A stretch of 64,000 nt of DNA, taken from assembly GCF_000296215.2 (NCBI RefSeq), contig NZ_CP013949.1, forward strand, positions 4,705,501 to 4,769,500, in the 5' to 3' direction. This document shows positions 1-7,671 of this stretch, piece by piece; the first letter of the stretch is position 1, and each line of letters begins with the position of its first letter. The notes below the pieces were generated by a model, which did not search any database, had not been told where the DNA came from, and was given only the letters and a program-made list of their open reading frames with translations. The position numbers and the translations under genes were made by a program. Source of the DNA: Bradyrhizobium sp. CCGE-LA001. GTDB taxonomy: Bacteria > Pseudomonadota > Alphaproteobacteria > Rhizobiales > Xanthobacteraceae.

Positions 1-215
1 GCCTGAAGCATGTCGAAGCGGGCGCGCAGGGCGAGCACAAGATCGCCCGCGGCTACCTGCCGCGCACCACCCACTCCGCCCACTTCATCGCCGATCCCGG
101 CCTGCGCCGGGCCATCGACGATTATCTCAAGCGCGAGCGCGCCTATGTTGCGGAAGCCGGACGGGAACTCGCCGAGCTTGGTCCCTTCCGCAAAGGCATC
201 GACGAGGCGCCTTGA
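1..215 (+). CDS. C-terminal end of a GNAT/FemAB-like acyltransferase (partial)
   Basis: The frame starting at base 3 is open from the window edge and ends at TGA 213-215, giving 70 residues. The tail reads EHKIARGYLPRTTHSAHFI and then an amphipathic helix ending in LGPFRKGIDEAP. I recognise this as the C-terminus of the COG3146/DUF482 family, proteins related to peptidoglycan-type FemAB/GNAT acyltransferases. The substrate is unknown. The N-terminal acetyl-CoA-binding part lies outside the window, so the assignment rests on the tail alone. A HIT-family gene follows 61 bases downstream on the same strand. Confidence 0.6.
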   Translation, partial: LKHVEAGAQGEHKIARGYLPRTTHSAHFIADPGLRRAIDDYLKRERAYVAEAGRELAELGPFRKGIDEAP

Positions 216-276
216 CGCCTCGCCACGGCTGGTGACAGTAAGCGCAAAATCGAGCGCAAAGTTCTTGGGAGCCGTC

Positions 277-705
277 ATGACCGCCTACGACACCAACAAC
301 ATCTTCGCAAAAATCCTGCGCGGCGAGCTGCCCTGCCACAAGGTATACGAGGACGAGCACGTCTTCGCCTTCCTCGACATCATGCCGCGCGTGCCGGGCC
401 ATACGCTGGTGATCCCGAAGGCCCCCGCCCGCAACATCCTCGACATCAAGCCGGACGATTATGCCCATGTGGCCCGCGGCGCGCACAAGATTGCGGCGGC
501 CGCGATGAAGGCGTTCGATGCCGATGGCATCACTGTGCAGCAATTCAACGAGCCCGCCGGCGGACAGGTCGTGTTTCATCTGCACATGCACGTGATGCCG
601 CGCCACGACGGCGTCGCCATGCTGCCGCCGGCGAGCCGCAAGGAAGACGACAAGGTGCTGCAAGAGCACGCGGCCAAGCTGATTGCGGCGTTGAAGGCGG
701 GGTAG
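277..705 (+). CDS. HIT-family nucleotide-binding hydrolase
   Basis: This is a 142-residue histidine-triad protein, the usual size for the family. The signature HLHMHVMPR (residues about 106-114) is the HxHxHxx triad that binds the alpha-phosphate of purine nucleotides. Families of this type (HinT/Hit) hydrolyse AMP-lysine, AMP-N or dinucleotide substrates in the cytosol, but the exact substrate cannot be read from sequence. The ATG at 277 is chosen because the protein homology (MTAYDTNNIFAKILRGELP) begins there; the 88 codons upstream in the same frame are a shadow of the preceding acyltransferase gene. It is probably co-transcribed with that gene. Confidence 0.9.
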   Translation: MTAYDTNNIFAKILRGELPCHKVYEDEHVFAFLDIMPRVPGHTLVIPKAPARNILDIKPDDYAHVARGAHKIAAAAMKAFDADGITVQQFNEPAGGQVVFHLHMHVMPRHDGVAMLPPASRKEDDKVLQEHAAKLIAALKAG

Positions 706-716
706 CGCCGGACACT

Positions 717-842
717 CCGTCATTGCGAGGAGCCCTTGCGACGAAGCAATCCAGACTGTCTCCGCGGAAGCAGCCTGGATTGCTTCGCGGAGCCTGTCAT
801 CGGGCCGCGCTTTGCGCGGACCCGGTGGCTCGCAATGACGGA
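717..842. repeat. Dispersed palindromic intergenic repeat, copy 1
   Basis: The outer ends are CCGTCATTGCGAG and CTCGCAATGACGG, a perfect inverted repeat closing a region with an internal hairpin (GCAATCCAGACTG / CAGCCTGGATTGC). Related copies with the same outer ends lie at 25986-26103 and 59968-60058. It sits between the convergent ends of the HIT gene and trmO, where a transcribed copy would form a long stem. It matches the palindromic repeat type I recall as abundant in Bradyrhizobium and Rhodopseudomonas genomes. No ORF in it is credible. Confidence 0.85.
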
Positions 843-850
843 GGAGAGAC

Positions 851-1342
851 TCACTCCGTCTGGAAATCCCCTGCTTGCGGCGCGGCGAGCGGGGTAAACT
901 CGCAGCGGTCGGGCTTGATGTCGATCAGCGGCGTGTTGTCGATGCAATCGAGGCCGCGCACCAGGATCGCATTGCCCTCGATCCCGACCAGCTTGACGAT
1001 CGACGTGCCGATCGGATTGGGCCGCACCGGTGAGCGCAACGAAAACGTGCCGCGGGTCTTCTCGTTGTTCTTCGGGCTCTGCAGGATGATGTCGCGACGC
1101 GACTGGTCGAGCCAGTAGAGCACTTCGAGATTGCTGTAGAAATCCACGCCTTTGATCGCCGGGACGAACGGCTCGAAGATCTCGAGCCGGCACACCGGGC
1201 CATCCTGTCGTCCTTGCCGCGGCGTCTCCAGCCGCGACGTCCAGGGGGTGCGGATGCGGCCGATGAAGACGAGACCGGCATCTTGCGCCGGCGGCAGCTC
1301 GATGGCGAGCTCGCCGTCGCGGAGCTCCTGTTCGCGAACCAT
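851..1342 (-). CDS. trmO: tRNA (N6-threonylcarbamoyladenosine37) N6-methyltransferase TrmO
   Basis: A 163-residue protein of the TsaA/TrmO (UPF0066) family, which uses S-adenosylmethionine to methylate t6A37 of tRNA-Thr. Visible family blocks are FIGRIRTPW (about 26-34), SNLEVLYWLDQSRRD and the strongly conserved RPNPIGTSIVKL followed by DCIDNTPLIDIKPD. The protein is shorter than E. coli TrmO, ending after the catalytic beta-barrel, as in many alphaproteobacteria. It is transcribed towards the repeat at 717-842. The azlCD pair ends 32 bases upstream on the same strand, so co-transcription is possible. Confidence 0.9.
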   Translation of the reverse strand: MVREQELRDGELAIELPPAQDAGLVFIGRIRTPWTSRLETPRQGRQDGPVCRLEIFEPFVPAIKGVDFYSNLEVLYWLDQSRRDIILQSPKNNEKTRGTFSLRSPVRPNPIGTSIVKLVGIEGNAILVRGLDCIDNTPLIDIKPDRCEFTPLAAPQAGDFQTE

Positions 1343-1374
1343 ATGTGCTGTTCCTTAGCTGTTCGCAGGCGGTT

Positions 1375-1725
1375 CTAGCCCAACCACCACTTGCCGGCCA
1401 GCATGAAGACTTCGCCCGTGACCACGCCCGCGAAGATCGAGCGGCGGGTCAGCAGGAAGACGGCGAGCCCGGCGCCGACCGCGCCATAGCGCAGCACGTC
1501 AGGCACGCTGGCCAGCGCGCCCGGCGGCTGGACCACGATCTGGGCGATGACGCCGGCCAGGATCGCGGTTGCGACCGCCCTCACCCAGACCAGCAGCTCG
1601 GAGCCCTCGTCGATGCCGCCGCCGAACCACAGGCCCAGCATGCGCCAGATCTGGTTCGGAACGACGCCAGCGACGAACAGCACGACGAGCGCCTGCCAGT
1701 CGCCGATGAGCTGCGCGTAGCTCAT
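1375..1725 (-). CDS. azlD: AzlD-type small subunit of branched-chain amino acid exporter
   Basis: A 116-residue hydrophobic protein with about four membrane segments. The motif VVPNQIWRMLG near residue 20 and the spacing of helices match the AzlD family, the small partner of AzlC. Together they form a two-component exporter (LIV-E family) for branched-chain or related amino acids in the inner membrane. The start is ATG at 1725: the upstream azlC stop overlaps it in an ATGA tetranucleotide, indicating translational coupling. Exported substrate is inferred from the family only. Confidence 0.85.
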   Translation of the reverse strand: MSYAQLIGDWQALVVLFVAGVVPNQIWRMLGLWFGGGIDEGSELLVWVRAVATAILAGVIAQIVVQPPGALASVPDVLRYGAVGAGLAVFLLTRRSIFAGVVTGEVFMLAGKWWLG

Positions 1726-2462
1726 GCGCGCACCTCCCGCCACCAATGCACGCCATAGGCGATCGTGCCGGCCACGAGGCCGCTGACGAGGATGTCGAGG
1801 CCGGAGTTCATCTTCGCTGCCAGCGGATAGAGCAGAATGCCGAGCGCCAGCGCGACGACGTCGGCAGCCTCGCGGCTGTTGCGCGCGGTCGAGAACAGGA
1901 ACGATAGCGGCGTCAGCATCAGGATCGCCGCTCCCAGCGTCTGCGTCAGATTGGCGGCGAGGAAAAAGCCGACCGCGTTGGCACAGAGGCACACCGAGAC
2001 CAGGCCGAAGCCAAGGCCGTTGACGAAGGCGATCCGCCGCTCGCGCGGCACCTGAGGCAGGAAGCGATGGCATTCGACCCACAGCGTCACGGCCGTGAGA
2101 TGCGCCGCGAAGAACAGCTCGCGCCGTTTGGTCGTCGGCGTGCGCATCAGCGGCAGCACCGACACCACCATTGGAAACAGCCGGATCGCGCTCACCGTCA
2201 CCGCGATCGCCGACTGGATGATGGTGGCGCCCGAGCCGAGCGTGGTGATCAAGATGATCTGCGCGGGCCCCGCCCAGACGAACAGCGTCGAGCACAGTGC
2301 CCAAAGCAGGCTGAAATGGGTGTCATGGGCCAGCGCGCCGATGCCGAGATAAGTCGCGAACAGGACGAGCGTGAGAATCGTCTGCGTGACCGAGCGCAGC
2401 CCCCAGGCAAACGCGCGCCAGGAGCTATTCCATTGCGGTGAATCGAGCGGAGGAAGCGCCAC
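1722..2462 (-). CDS. azlC: AzlC-family branched-chain amino acid exporter, large subunit
   Basis: A 246-residue membrane protein with several hydrophobic helices and the AzlC-type segments FVWAGPAQIILITTLGSGA and AIRLFPMVVSVLPLM. AzlC provides the main transport path of the AzlCD exporter, with AzlD as the short partner encoded directly downstream with a 4-base overlap. The start ATG at 2462 gives MALPPLDSPQWNSSW, a plausible cytoplasmic leader before the first helix. No regulator gene (AzlB/Lrp) is adjacent. Family identity is firm; specificity is not. Confidence 0.88.
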   Translation of the reverse strand: MALPPLDSPQWNSSWRAFAWGLRSVTQTILTLVLFATYLGIGALAHDTHFSLLWALCSTLFVWAGPAQIILITTLGSGATIIQSAIAVTVSAIRLFPMVVSVLPLMRTPTTKRRELFFAAHLTAVTLWVECHRFLPQVPRERRIAFVNGLGFGLVSVCLCANAVGFFLAANLTQTLGAAILMLTPLSFLFSTARNSREAADVVALALGILLYPLAAKMNSGLDILVSGLVAGTIAYGVHWWREVRA

Positions 2463-2564
2463 GGGAGATTTGGCCGGTGAGGAATCGTGCCCGCATAACG
2501 GGCGATGCGGCGGCCCCCGTCAAGAAAGCGGGCGGCGGGGCTGGCATGCGTGACCCAAGCCACC

Positions 2565-2608
2565 GCCGTCATTCCGGGGCCGCTCGGAGAGCCGAACCTG
2601 GAATGACG
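2565..2608. repeat. Short palindrome related to the dispersed repeats
   Basis: CCGTCATTCC ... GGAATGACGG forms an inverted repeat around a GC-rich centre (CGCTCGGAGAGCCG). It lies in the 155-base gap between the 3' end of the lytic transglycosylase gene and the start of azlC. The outer sequence resembles the CATTCC variants of the palindromic repeat family seen at 26140-26238. It may act as a terminator for the minus-strand transglycosylase transcript, but there is no clear T-tract. Confidence 0.6.
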
Positions 2609-2617
2609 GAAAAGACT

Positions 2618-3574
2618 CTACCCCGCCACACCCCTGTTCTTCAGCACGAAGCATGCACCGCCCGCCTTGCGGATGCGGTTGCACAGATCGTCCGCCTCAT
2701 TGCGCGTGTCGGCGCCGATGCGCACTTGATAGAACGCGCGCGTGCCGCGGCTGCGCATCACCGAACTCAGCAGGCTCGGGTCGCGTTCACCAATCACGGC
2801 GCTGAGCCGCGTGACCGCGCGGGAATACATCGCCAGCGCCCTGTTGCGGTCGAAGCCGGCGGCGAGCTGGACGCCCCAGGCCTTCGCGGCCGCAAGCTCC
2901 ACATGCTGCTCGAGCTCGGCAACGAACGCATTCGGCGCGCGCTTGAGCAGCGCCATCAGATCCCGGCAGCTCGTCGGCGGCGAGCTCGGCGGGCCCTTGC
3001 CGGTCGCGCCGGCCTTGGCCCACGCATCGACGCTCGTCCCGGTGATGGCGTAGACGTAGTTGCGCGTCTGCTCCGGCATCCCGCCGGTACCCGCGAGCCA
3101 TTCCTGCACCCGGCGCGGGCCGGCGTTGTAGGCGGCCGCAGCAAGGCCGAGATTGCCGAACTGGTTGCGCAGCTCGTTGAGGAATTCGGCAGATTTCGGC
3201 AGCGCCTGTACCGGATTGAAGGGATCGAGCAGCCCGCGCTCGCTGGCGGTGCCCGGCATGAACTGTGCGATCCCCTGTGCATGCTGGCCGCTGCGTGTCA
3301 TAGGTCCGACCGCGTCGGCCTGGAAACGGCTCTCCTGCCAGATCACGCGCGCGAAGAACTCCAGCGGCAAATCATTGTCGCGCGCGGCCGCCTCCACGAT
3401 CAAGCAGATCGATTCCCGCGTGTCACTCTCGCGGGCGTCTTTCGGCTTCTCCGCCGGCTTTGCGGGTTCTTCGGCGGCCTTCGCCGGCGCATCGGCGGGC
3501 GGCGTCTCCTCGGCTAGCGCCGATGACAGCACGAGGGCCTGGCACAGGACAGCGATAAACCGAGCTATTCGCAT
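2618..3574 (-). CDS. Exported lytic transglycosylase with C-terminal SPOR-like domain
   Basis: About 318 residues. The start ATG at 3574 gives a signal peptide (MRIARFIAVLCQALVLSSALA) followed by a Pro/Ala/Lys-rich linker. The SLT domain (about 55-190) carries VIWQESRFQADAVGP, whose Glu is the catalytic acid, GIAQFMPGTASERGL, and AAAYNAGPRRVQEWL. The C-terminal segment (YQVRIGADTRNEADDLCNRIRKAGGACFVLK) looks like a SPOR fold that could target denuded septal peptidoglycan. It would cleave murein glycan strands in the periplasm with release of 1,6-anhydroMurNAc. A longer frame upstream exists but would place 19 residues before the signal peptide. Confidence 0.88.
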   Translation of the reverse strand: MRIARFIAVLCQALVLSSALAEETPPADAPAKAAEEPAKPAEKPKDARESDTRESICLIVEAAARDNDLPLEFFARVIWQESRFQADAVGPMTRSGQHAQGIAQFMPGTASERGLLDPFNPVQALPKSAEFLNELRNQFGNLGLAAAAYNAGPRRVQEWLAGTGGMPEQTRNYVYAITGTSVDAWAKAGATGKGPPSSPPTSCRDLMALLKRAPNAFVAELEQHVELAAAKAWGVQLAAGFDRNRALAMYSRAVTRLSAVIGERDPSLLSSVMRSRGTRAFYQVRIGADTRNEADDLCNRIRKAGGACFVLKNRGVAG

Positions 3575-3662
3575 GGCATCGATGTAACAGGACAAATCGG
3601 ACCTTGACTTGGAACCCCAGCCAACTAGCAACAGACGGCAGTATCAACGCAGGTCGGGCCTG

Positions 3663-4301
3663 ATGGTGACAATCTTTTTTGATCTCGACGGCACGCTGAC
3701 CGACCCCAAGCCCGGGATCACCCGCTCGATCCAGTATGCGCTGGAACGGCTCGGCGTCGCCGTGCCGAGCGAGGACGAGCTGACCTGGTGCATCGGTCCT
3801 CCGCTGCTTGCAAGCCTTCGAAAGCTCACCGGAACCGATGAGCTCGCCGACCGTGCGCTCCTGCTCTATCGCGAACGCTTCAGCGACGTCGGCCTGTTCG
3901 AGAACCAGGCTTACAGCGGAATTACGGACACATTGTCGTCCCTTGCAGCGACACGTCAGCGCATGTTCGTGGCGACCAGCAAGCCCGCCGTCTATGCCAC
4001 GCGCATCGTCGATCATTTCGGCCTGAAGCCGTATTTCGAGCGCGTGTTCGGCTCCGAGCTCGACGGCACGCGCGTCGATAAGCGCGACCTGCTCCGCTAC
4101 GCGCTCGACGAGACGGAGGTCAATCCGCAGCGAGCGATCATGATCGGCGACCGCAGCCACGACGTGGTCGGCGCCCGCACCAACGGCATGACCGCCATCG
4201 GCGTGCTCTACGGCTACGGCAGCGAAGCCGAACTGCGGGAGGCCGGCGCGCATCACATCTGCGCCGCGCATCCTGAATTGCTGGGGCACTGCCTGACTTA
4301 G
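3663..4301 (+). CDS. HAD-superfamily phosphatase (phosphoglycolate phosphatase-like)
   Basis: A 212-residue HAD hydrolase. Motif I is FFDLDGTLTDP (nucleophile Asp at residue 7 of the chosen start), motif II is the VATSK segment, motif III the Lys in RVDKRDLL, and motif IV is MIGDRSHDVVGA. The small helical cap between motifs I and II is typical of Gph/PGPase or 5'-nucleotidase-like subfamilies. It lacks features that would settle substrate. The start at 3663 is preferred because the catalytic motif begins four residues later. It converges on the aldoxime dehydratase gene, overlapping its end by four bases. Confidence 0.85.
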   Translation: MVTIFFDLDGTLTDPKPGITRSIQYALERLGVAVPSEDELTWCIGPPLLASLRKLTGTDELADRALLLYRERFSDVGLFENQAYSGITDTLSSLAATRQRMFVATSKPAVYATRIVDHFGLKPYFERVFGSELDGTRVDKRDLLRYALDETEVNPQRAIMIGDRSHDVVGARTNGMTAIGVLYGYGSEAELREAGAHHICAAHPELLGHCLT

Positions 4302-5341
4302 CTAGCCGCAACCGTGTCTACCGCCGCCAGCATGCCCGTCTTCGGGTGACAGTTGAGATATTCGAAGAACTGCTCGTCGGCGGCCGCCACCGTCACCTCG
4401 TGGTAGAGCCGCAGTTTGGCTGACGGCCCGAGCGTCGACAGATATTTCATCGCCGCACCGAATATCCTGACGTGGGTTGGATGCGACTCCGCCCAGCGTT
4501 CGAGCGCGGCGAGGCTCTTCCACCAGCTCTGGCCGTAGGACTTTTCGCTCAAGCTTCCATCGGCCGCGAGCACCTGCATGTATCGGTTGGCGTAGCAGCC
4601 GATGGCACGGCCGTCGTCGCGCAGGAAGTCCATGCCCTCGCGCAGCACCGGCTCGACATCGTCGAGATAGAGTTTTCGCTCGGATGCTTCCGTATCGCTC
4701 CAGTCCTGTCCGGAGCGGATCAGGCAAAGATTGTCGTGTGCCACGACGCGCAGCCGCGCGCCGTCGCGGATCAGCTCCGAAGCACCGGCGGGCGCCATGG
4801 CATCGGTCTGCGACAGCGGAATACGGTCGCGCATGCCGCCCCAATAAGCGTGCTCCTGCACCTCGCCGCTCATGCCCTCGGCAATCACCGCAACGCCCTC
4901 CGCCCGGTCGGGCGAGGAGAACAGCGTCTCGTGCCGCTCAACAGTGGGGCGCAGCACCTCGATGAAGGTACCGATCCCCTCGCGCTGCCGCCCGGTCCAC
5001 ACCTCCCGCGCCGGCGCAAACCAGGCGTCAAAGCGCGCGACATCGTTCCAATAGGCGACCGTGACCACGTTCTCGAAACCGGACTGATCGACATAGCGCG
5101 CCCGGTCCCAGTGCGGTGGACCGTCTTCCGAAGCGAACAGCCTTGCAATGTCTTTCAACGCGTCCGTCGCGACCAGTGGCGCCGTGCCACCATATTGAAC
5201 GCCGAAATAGGCCATCGCAACGCGGCTGACCGCAGGCTTGTAGCGCGCCACGAAGGACGGATATGGCGGCTGGTAGTCGTCGGGCACGCGCTTGTGGCGC
5301 GTGCGTGCCGTTTCGAGATGCAAAGGAATTGCGGATTCCAT
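4298..5341 (-). CDS. Aldoxime dehydratase (phenylacetaldoxime dehydratase family haem enzyme)
   Basis: A 347-residue protein of the usual length for OxdA/OxdB/OxdRE enzymes. These cytosolic haem-b proteins dehydrate R-CH=N-OH directly to the nitrile. The N-terminus (RHKRVPDDYQPPYPSFVARY), the segment VAYWNDVARFDAW, and the C-terminal His-containing block (ESHPTHVRIFG ... LRLYHEVTV) are family features; the C-terminal histidines are where the family's haem ligand and catalytic base lie, though I cannot map each residue with certainty. It lies 16 bases downstream of a nitrilase gene on the same strand, so the pair would convert aldoxime to nitrile to carboxylic acid. Confidence 0.88.
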   Translation of the reverse strand: MESAIPLHLETARTRHKRVPDDYQPPYPSFVARYKPAVSRVAMAYFGVQYGGTAPLVATDALKDIARLFASEDGPPHWDRARYVDQSGFENVVTVAYWNDVARFDAWFAPAREVWTGRQREGIGTFIEVLRPTVERHETLFSSPDRAEGVAVIAEGMSGEVQEHAYWGGMRDRIPLSQTDAMAPAGASELIRDGARLRVVAHDNLCLIRSGQDWSDTEASERKLYLDDVEPVLREGMDFLRDDGRAIGCYANRYMQVLAADGSLSEKSYGQSWWKSLAALERWAESHPTHVRIFGAAMKYLSTLGPSAKLRLYHEVTVAAADEQFFEYLNCHPKTGMLAAVDTVAAS

Positions 5342-5357
5342 GGTCCCCTCCCCGCGA

Positions 5358-6386
5358 TCAACTCGCTGCCGCGGCGATGTCCGTTGGCTCGACCGTGTCG
5401 ACCGGCAGCGCGAACTGCTCGACGCGCTGGTATCGCTTCCTGTTGAGCAGGAGCCGCGTCACGTCGGGCCGCGAATAGTGCCCGGCGGGATCGGCGGCGT
5501 TCTTGGCGATGCCGATGGCGCCGAGGTCGATCTCGGCGATCAGCAGCCCCTCCTGGTCCGGCGCCAGCTTCTCGCCGATCTGGCTGCCGTCCGGGCCGTA
5601 GATCGCGGCGAACCCGCCGCCGGCATGCAGCAGCGCATGCTTGTCCGGCCGGTCGCAGAGCTCGTCGATCATGGCCTGCGACACCGTCGCACAAGGCGCC
5701 AGCACGAAGCAGGAGCCTTCCACGGCGTAGACGCGCGAAGCCGCATTGTTGACCTCGGCCCCTAACGCCGGCGCGAAGGGATCGTAGAGCGAGAAGCTCG
5801 GCCACGCCGCGACATGCACCTGCTCGTTCTGGGCGTACATCGCGTATTTCGACAGCGGCTGGAGATGCTCCCAGCAGCACAGCGCGCCGATGCGGCCGAT
5901 GTCAGGTCGCGCATGCACGGCAAGGTCGCTGCCGTCACCCTCGCCATAGACGGTGCGCTCGGCATGGGTCGGCCGCAGCTTGCGGCGCTTGGCGATAGTC
6001 TCGCCGTCGGGCCCGATCAGCCATTGCGCCAGATAAAGGCTGCCGCCGTCGCGTTCAGACAGGCCGAGCACGGCGGTGAGCTTGGCCTTGCGTACGGCAT
6101 CGCGCAGACGCTCGGCTTGCGGGCTGTCATAGGACAGCGAATTGTCGAAGTAGCGCTGCACGAAGCCACGGCCGATCGCCCAGGCCGGCGAGTCCATCCA
6201 GATATGCCAGGGGTAACCGGGCATGAAGGCCTCGGGAAAGGCGATCAGCTTGGCGCCCTTTTGCGCGGCCTCCCTGATCAGCGCGATCGACTTGTCGATC
6301 GAGGCGTCGAGGTCGAGCCAGGCCGGCGCCGCCTGCACCACCGCCACCTTGTATTTCGGATGTTCGATGCCCATTGCCGCCTCCAT
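5358..6386 (-). CDS. Aliphatic/aryl nitrilase
   Basis: A 342-residue nitrilase-superfamily enzyme. The catalytic triad is visible: Glu in IAFPEAFMPGYPWHIW (about residue 52), Lys in KRRKLRPTHAERTVYG (about 137) and Cys in GALCCWEHLQPLSKY (about 171). Sequence around the triad matches branch-1 nitrilases, which hydrolyse R-CN to R-COOH and ammonia without an amide intermediate. An alternative ATG five residues in (MGIEHPKY) has almost equal claim. It is the first gene of a two-gene unit with aldoxime dehydratase and is divergent from an AraC regulator; the 181-base gap holds both promoters. Confidence 0.9.
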   Translation of the reverse strand: MEAAMGIEHPKYKVAVVQAAPAWLDLDASIDKSIALIREAAQKGAKLIAFPEAFMPGYPWHIWMDSPAWAIGRGFVQRYFDNSLSYDSPQAERLRDAVRKAKLTAVLGLSERDGGSLYLAQWLIGPDGETIAKRRKLRPTHAERTVYGEGDGSDLAVHARPDIGRIGALCCWEHLQPLSKYAMYAQNEQVHVAAWPSFSLYDPFAPALGAEVNNAASRVYAVEGSCFVLAPCATVSQAMIDELCDRPDKHALLHAGGGFAAIYGPDGSQIGEKLAPDQEGLLIAEIDLGAIGIAKNAADPAGHYSRPDVTRLLLNRKRYQRVEQFALPVDTVEPTDIAAAAS

Positions 6387-6567
6387 TGCCGGTTGATCGG
6401 AAGCCAGGTCCGATGCAGTCTATTTGGCCAAGCCGGGCGGCCGGGCGCTCGACCACGGCGGAACAAAAACTCGACTGGAAGGGATCGCCCGGTACGGGAT
6501 TTGCCTCCGGTCAGGCTCGATCCGCACCAACACGCGGTTTGCAGGATGTGAAAGGGAGGCTGTCCTT

Positions 6568-7524
6568 ATGCCAATCCAGTTCACGACGGACGGCAGCCCC
6601 GGCTATCGGCGGCTCGCCCTCTGGCAGGATATCGTTTGCGACGTCTTCGTCGGGCTCGACTGCAAGTCGGACCTCGGCAGCGCCTTTCACGGCTCGGTCA
6701 CGCAGGCTTCGCTCGGCAAGGCCGTGTGCTCCGAGGTCTGCTCCGACCGCCAGCACGTCTTCCGCACGCCCACGCGCATCGCTCGCTCGGACCAGGATTT
6801 TGTCCTGGTCGCGCTCGGCAATCGCGGCAACGGCGGCGTGGTGCAGGACGGCCGCGAGACTGTGATCCATCCCGGCGAGTTCGCCTTGTACGACACCACG
6901 CGGCCCTACGAGCTGAAGTTCAACGACAGCTTCACCCAGACTATCTTCAAGGTGCCGCGCGAGATGCTGCATCGCCGGCTCGGCGGCACCGAGACGCTGA
7001 CCGCGATCTCCTTCGGCATCGATGCGCCGCTCGAACGGCTCGCCTACGATTTCATCGTGAGGCTCTGCCAGAACGCAGACAGGCTGGCTCCGAACAACGC
7101 GGCGGCGCTGTCGGAGCAGGCCGTCGACCTGCTTGCGATGGCGTTGAGCGAACGGCTCGGCGAGACGTCGCTGCCGTCCTCGACCCATCGCTCCGCCCTA
7201 CTGTTTCGACTGAAGGCGCACATCCGCGCGCATCTGGCCGATCCCGAGCTGTCACTCGCCGACACCGCGGCGGCGCTCGGCATCTCGCCGCGCTATGTCA
7301 ACGACCTTCTCGCCGACCAGGACACCTCCTTCCAGCGCTACGTCCTTGCCGAGCGTCTCGCCCAATGCCGGCGCGACCTCGCCTCGCCGATGCTCGCCCA
7401 TCGCCACATCAGCGAGATCGCGTTCGCCTGGGGCTTCAACGACCTCTCGCATTTCGGCCGCGTCTTCCGCGAGCATTTCGGGATGTCGCCACGCAATTTC
7501 AGACAGAGCCAGCTGCGGCATTGA
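6568..7524 (+). CDS. AraC-family transcriptional regulator of the aldoxime/nitrile genes (inferred)
   Basis: 318 residues. The N-terminal part (about 1-200) resembles the AraC-binding-like domain with the WQD...VCDVFVGLDC start common in regulators beside nitrilase and aldoxime dehydratase genes. The C-terminal double helix-turn-helix spans about 215-315 (LSLADTAAALGISPRYVNDLL and ISEIAFAWGFNDLSHFGRVFREHFGMSPRNFR). The start ATG at 6568 follows AAAGGGAGG at 6551-6559; upstream codons in the same frame lack homology. Its divergent position to nitrilase and aldoxime dehydratase suggests it activates them in response to an aldoxime or nitrile. Confidence 0.88.
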   Translation: MPIQFTTDGSPGYRRLALWQDIVCDVFVGLDCKSDLGSAFHGSVTQASLGKAVCSEVCSDRQHVFRTPTRIARSDQDFVLVALGNRGNGGVVQDGRETVIHPGEFALYDTTRPYELKFNDSFTQTIFKVPREMLHRRLGGTETLTAISFGIDAPLERLAYDFIVRLCQNADRLAPNNAAALSEQAVDLLAMALSERLGETSLPSSTHRSALLFRLKAHIRAHLADPELSLADTAAALGISPRYVNDLLADQDTSFQRYVLAERLAQCRRDLASPMLAHRHISEIAFAWGFNDLSHFGRVFREHFGMSPRNFRQSQLRH

Positions 7525-7671
7525 TATCGTTCCGGCCAGCCATCGCCTGGACGACTAGGCCATTCCCAAGCAAGGCCGGTATGTGAGCGCGTGATAGGAC
7601 GCGGCGCCTGCTTGCACTATCCTTTGACATCGAGCCGTACGGACAATCGGCGGCCAGCAAGGAGCATATCA

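Noticed and set aside
10..705. A longer version of the HIT protein beginning at base 10
   Set aside because: The extra 88 residues translate the overlapping acyltransferase gene in another frame; HIT homology begins at 277.
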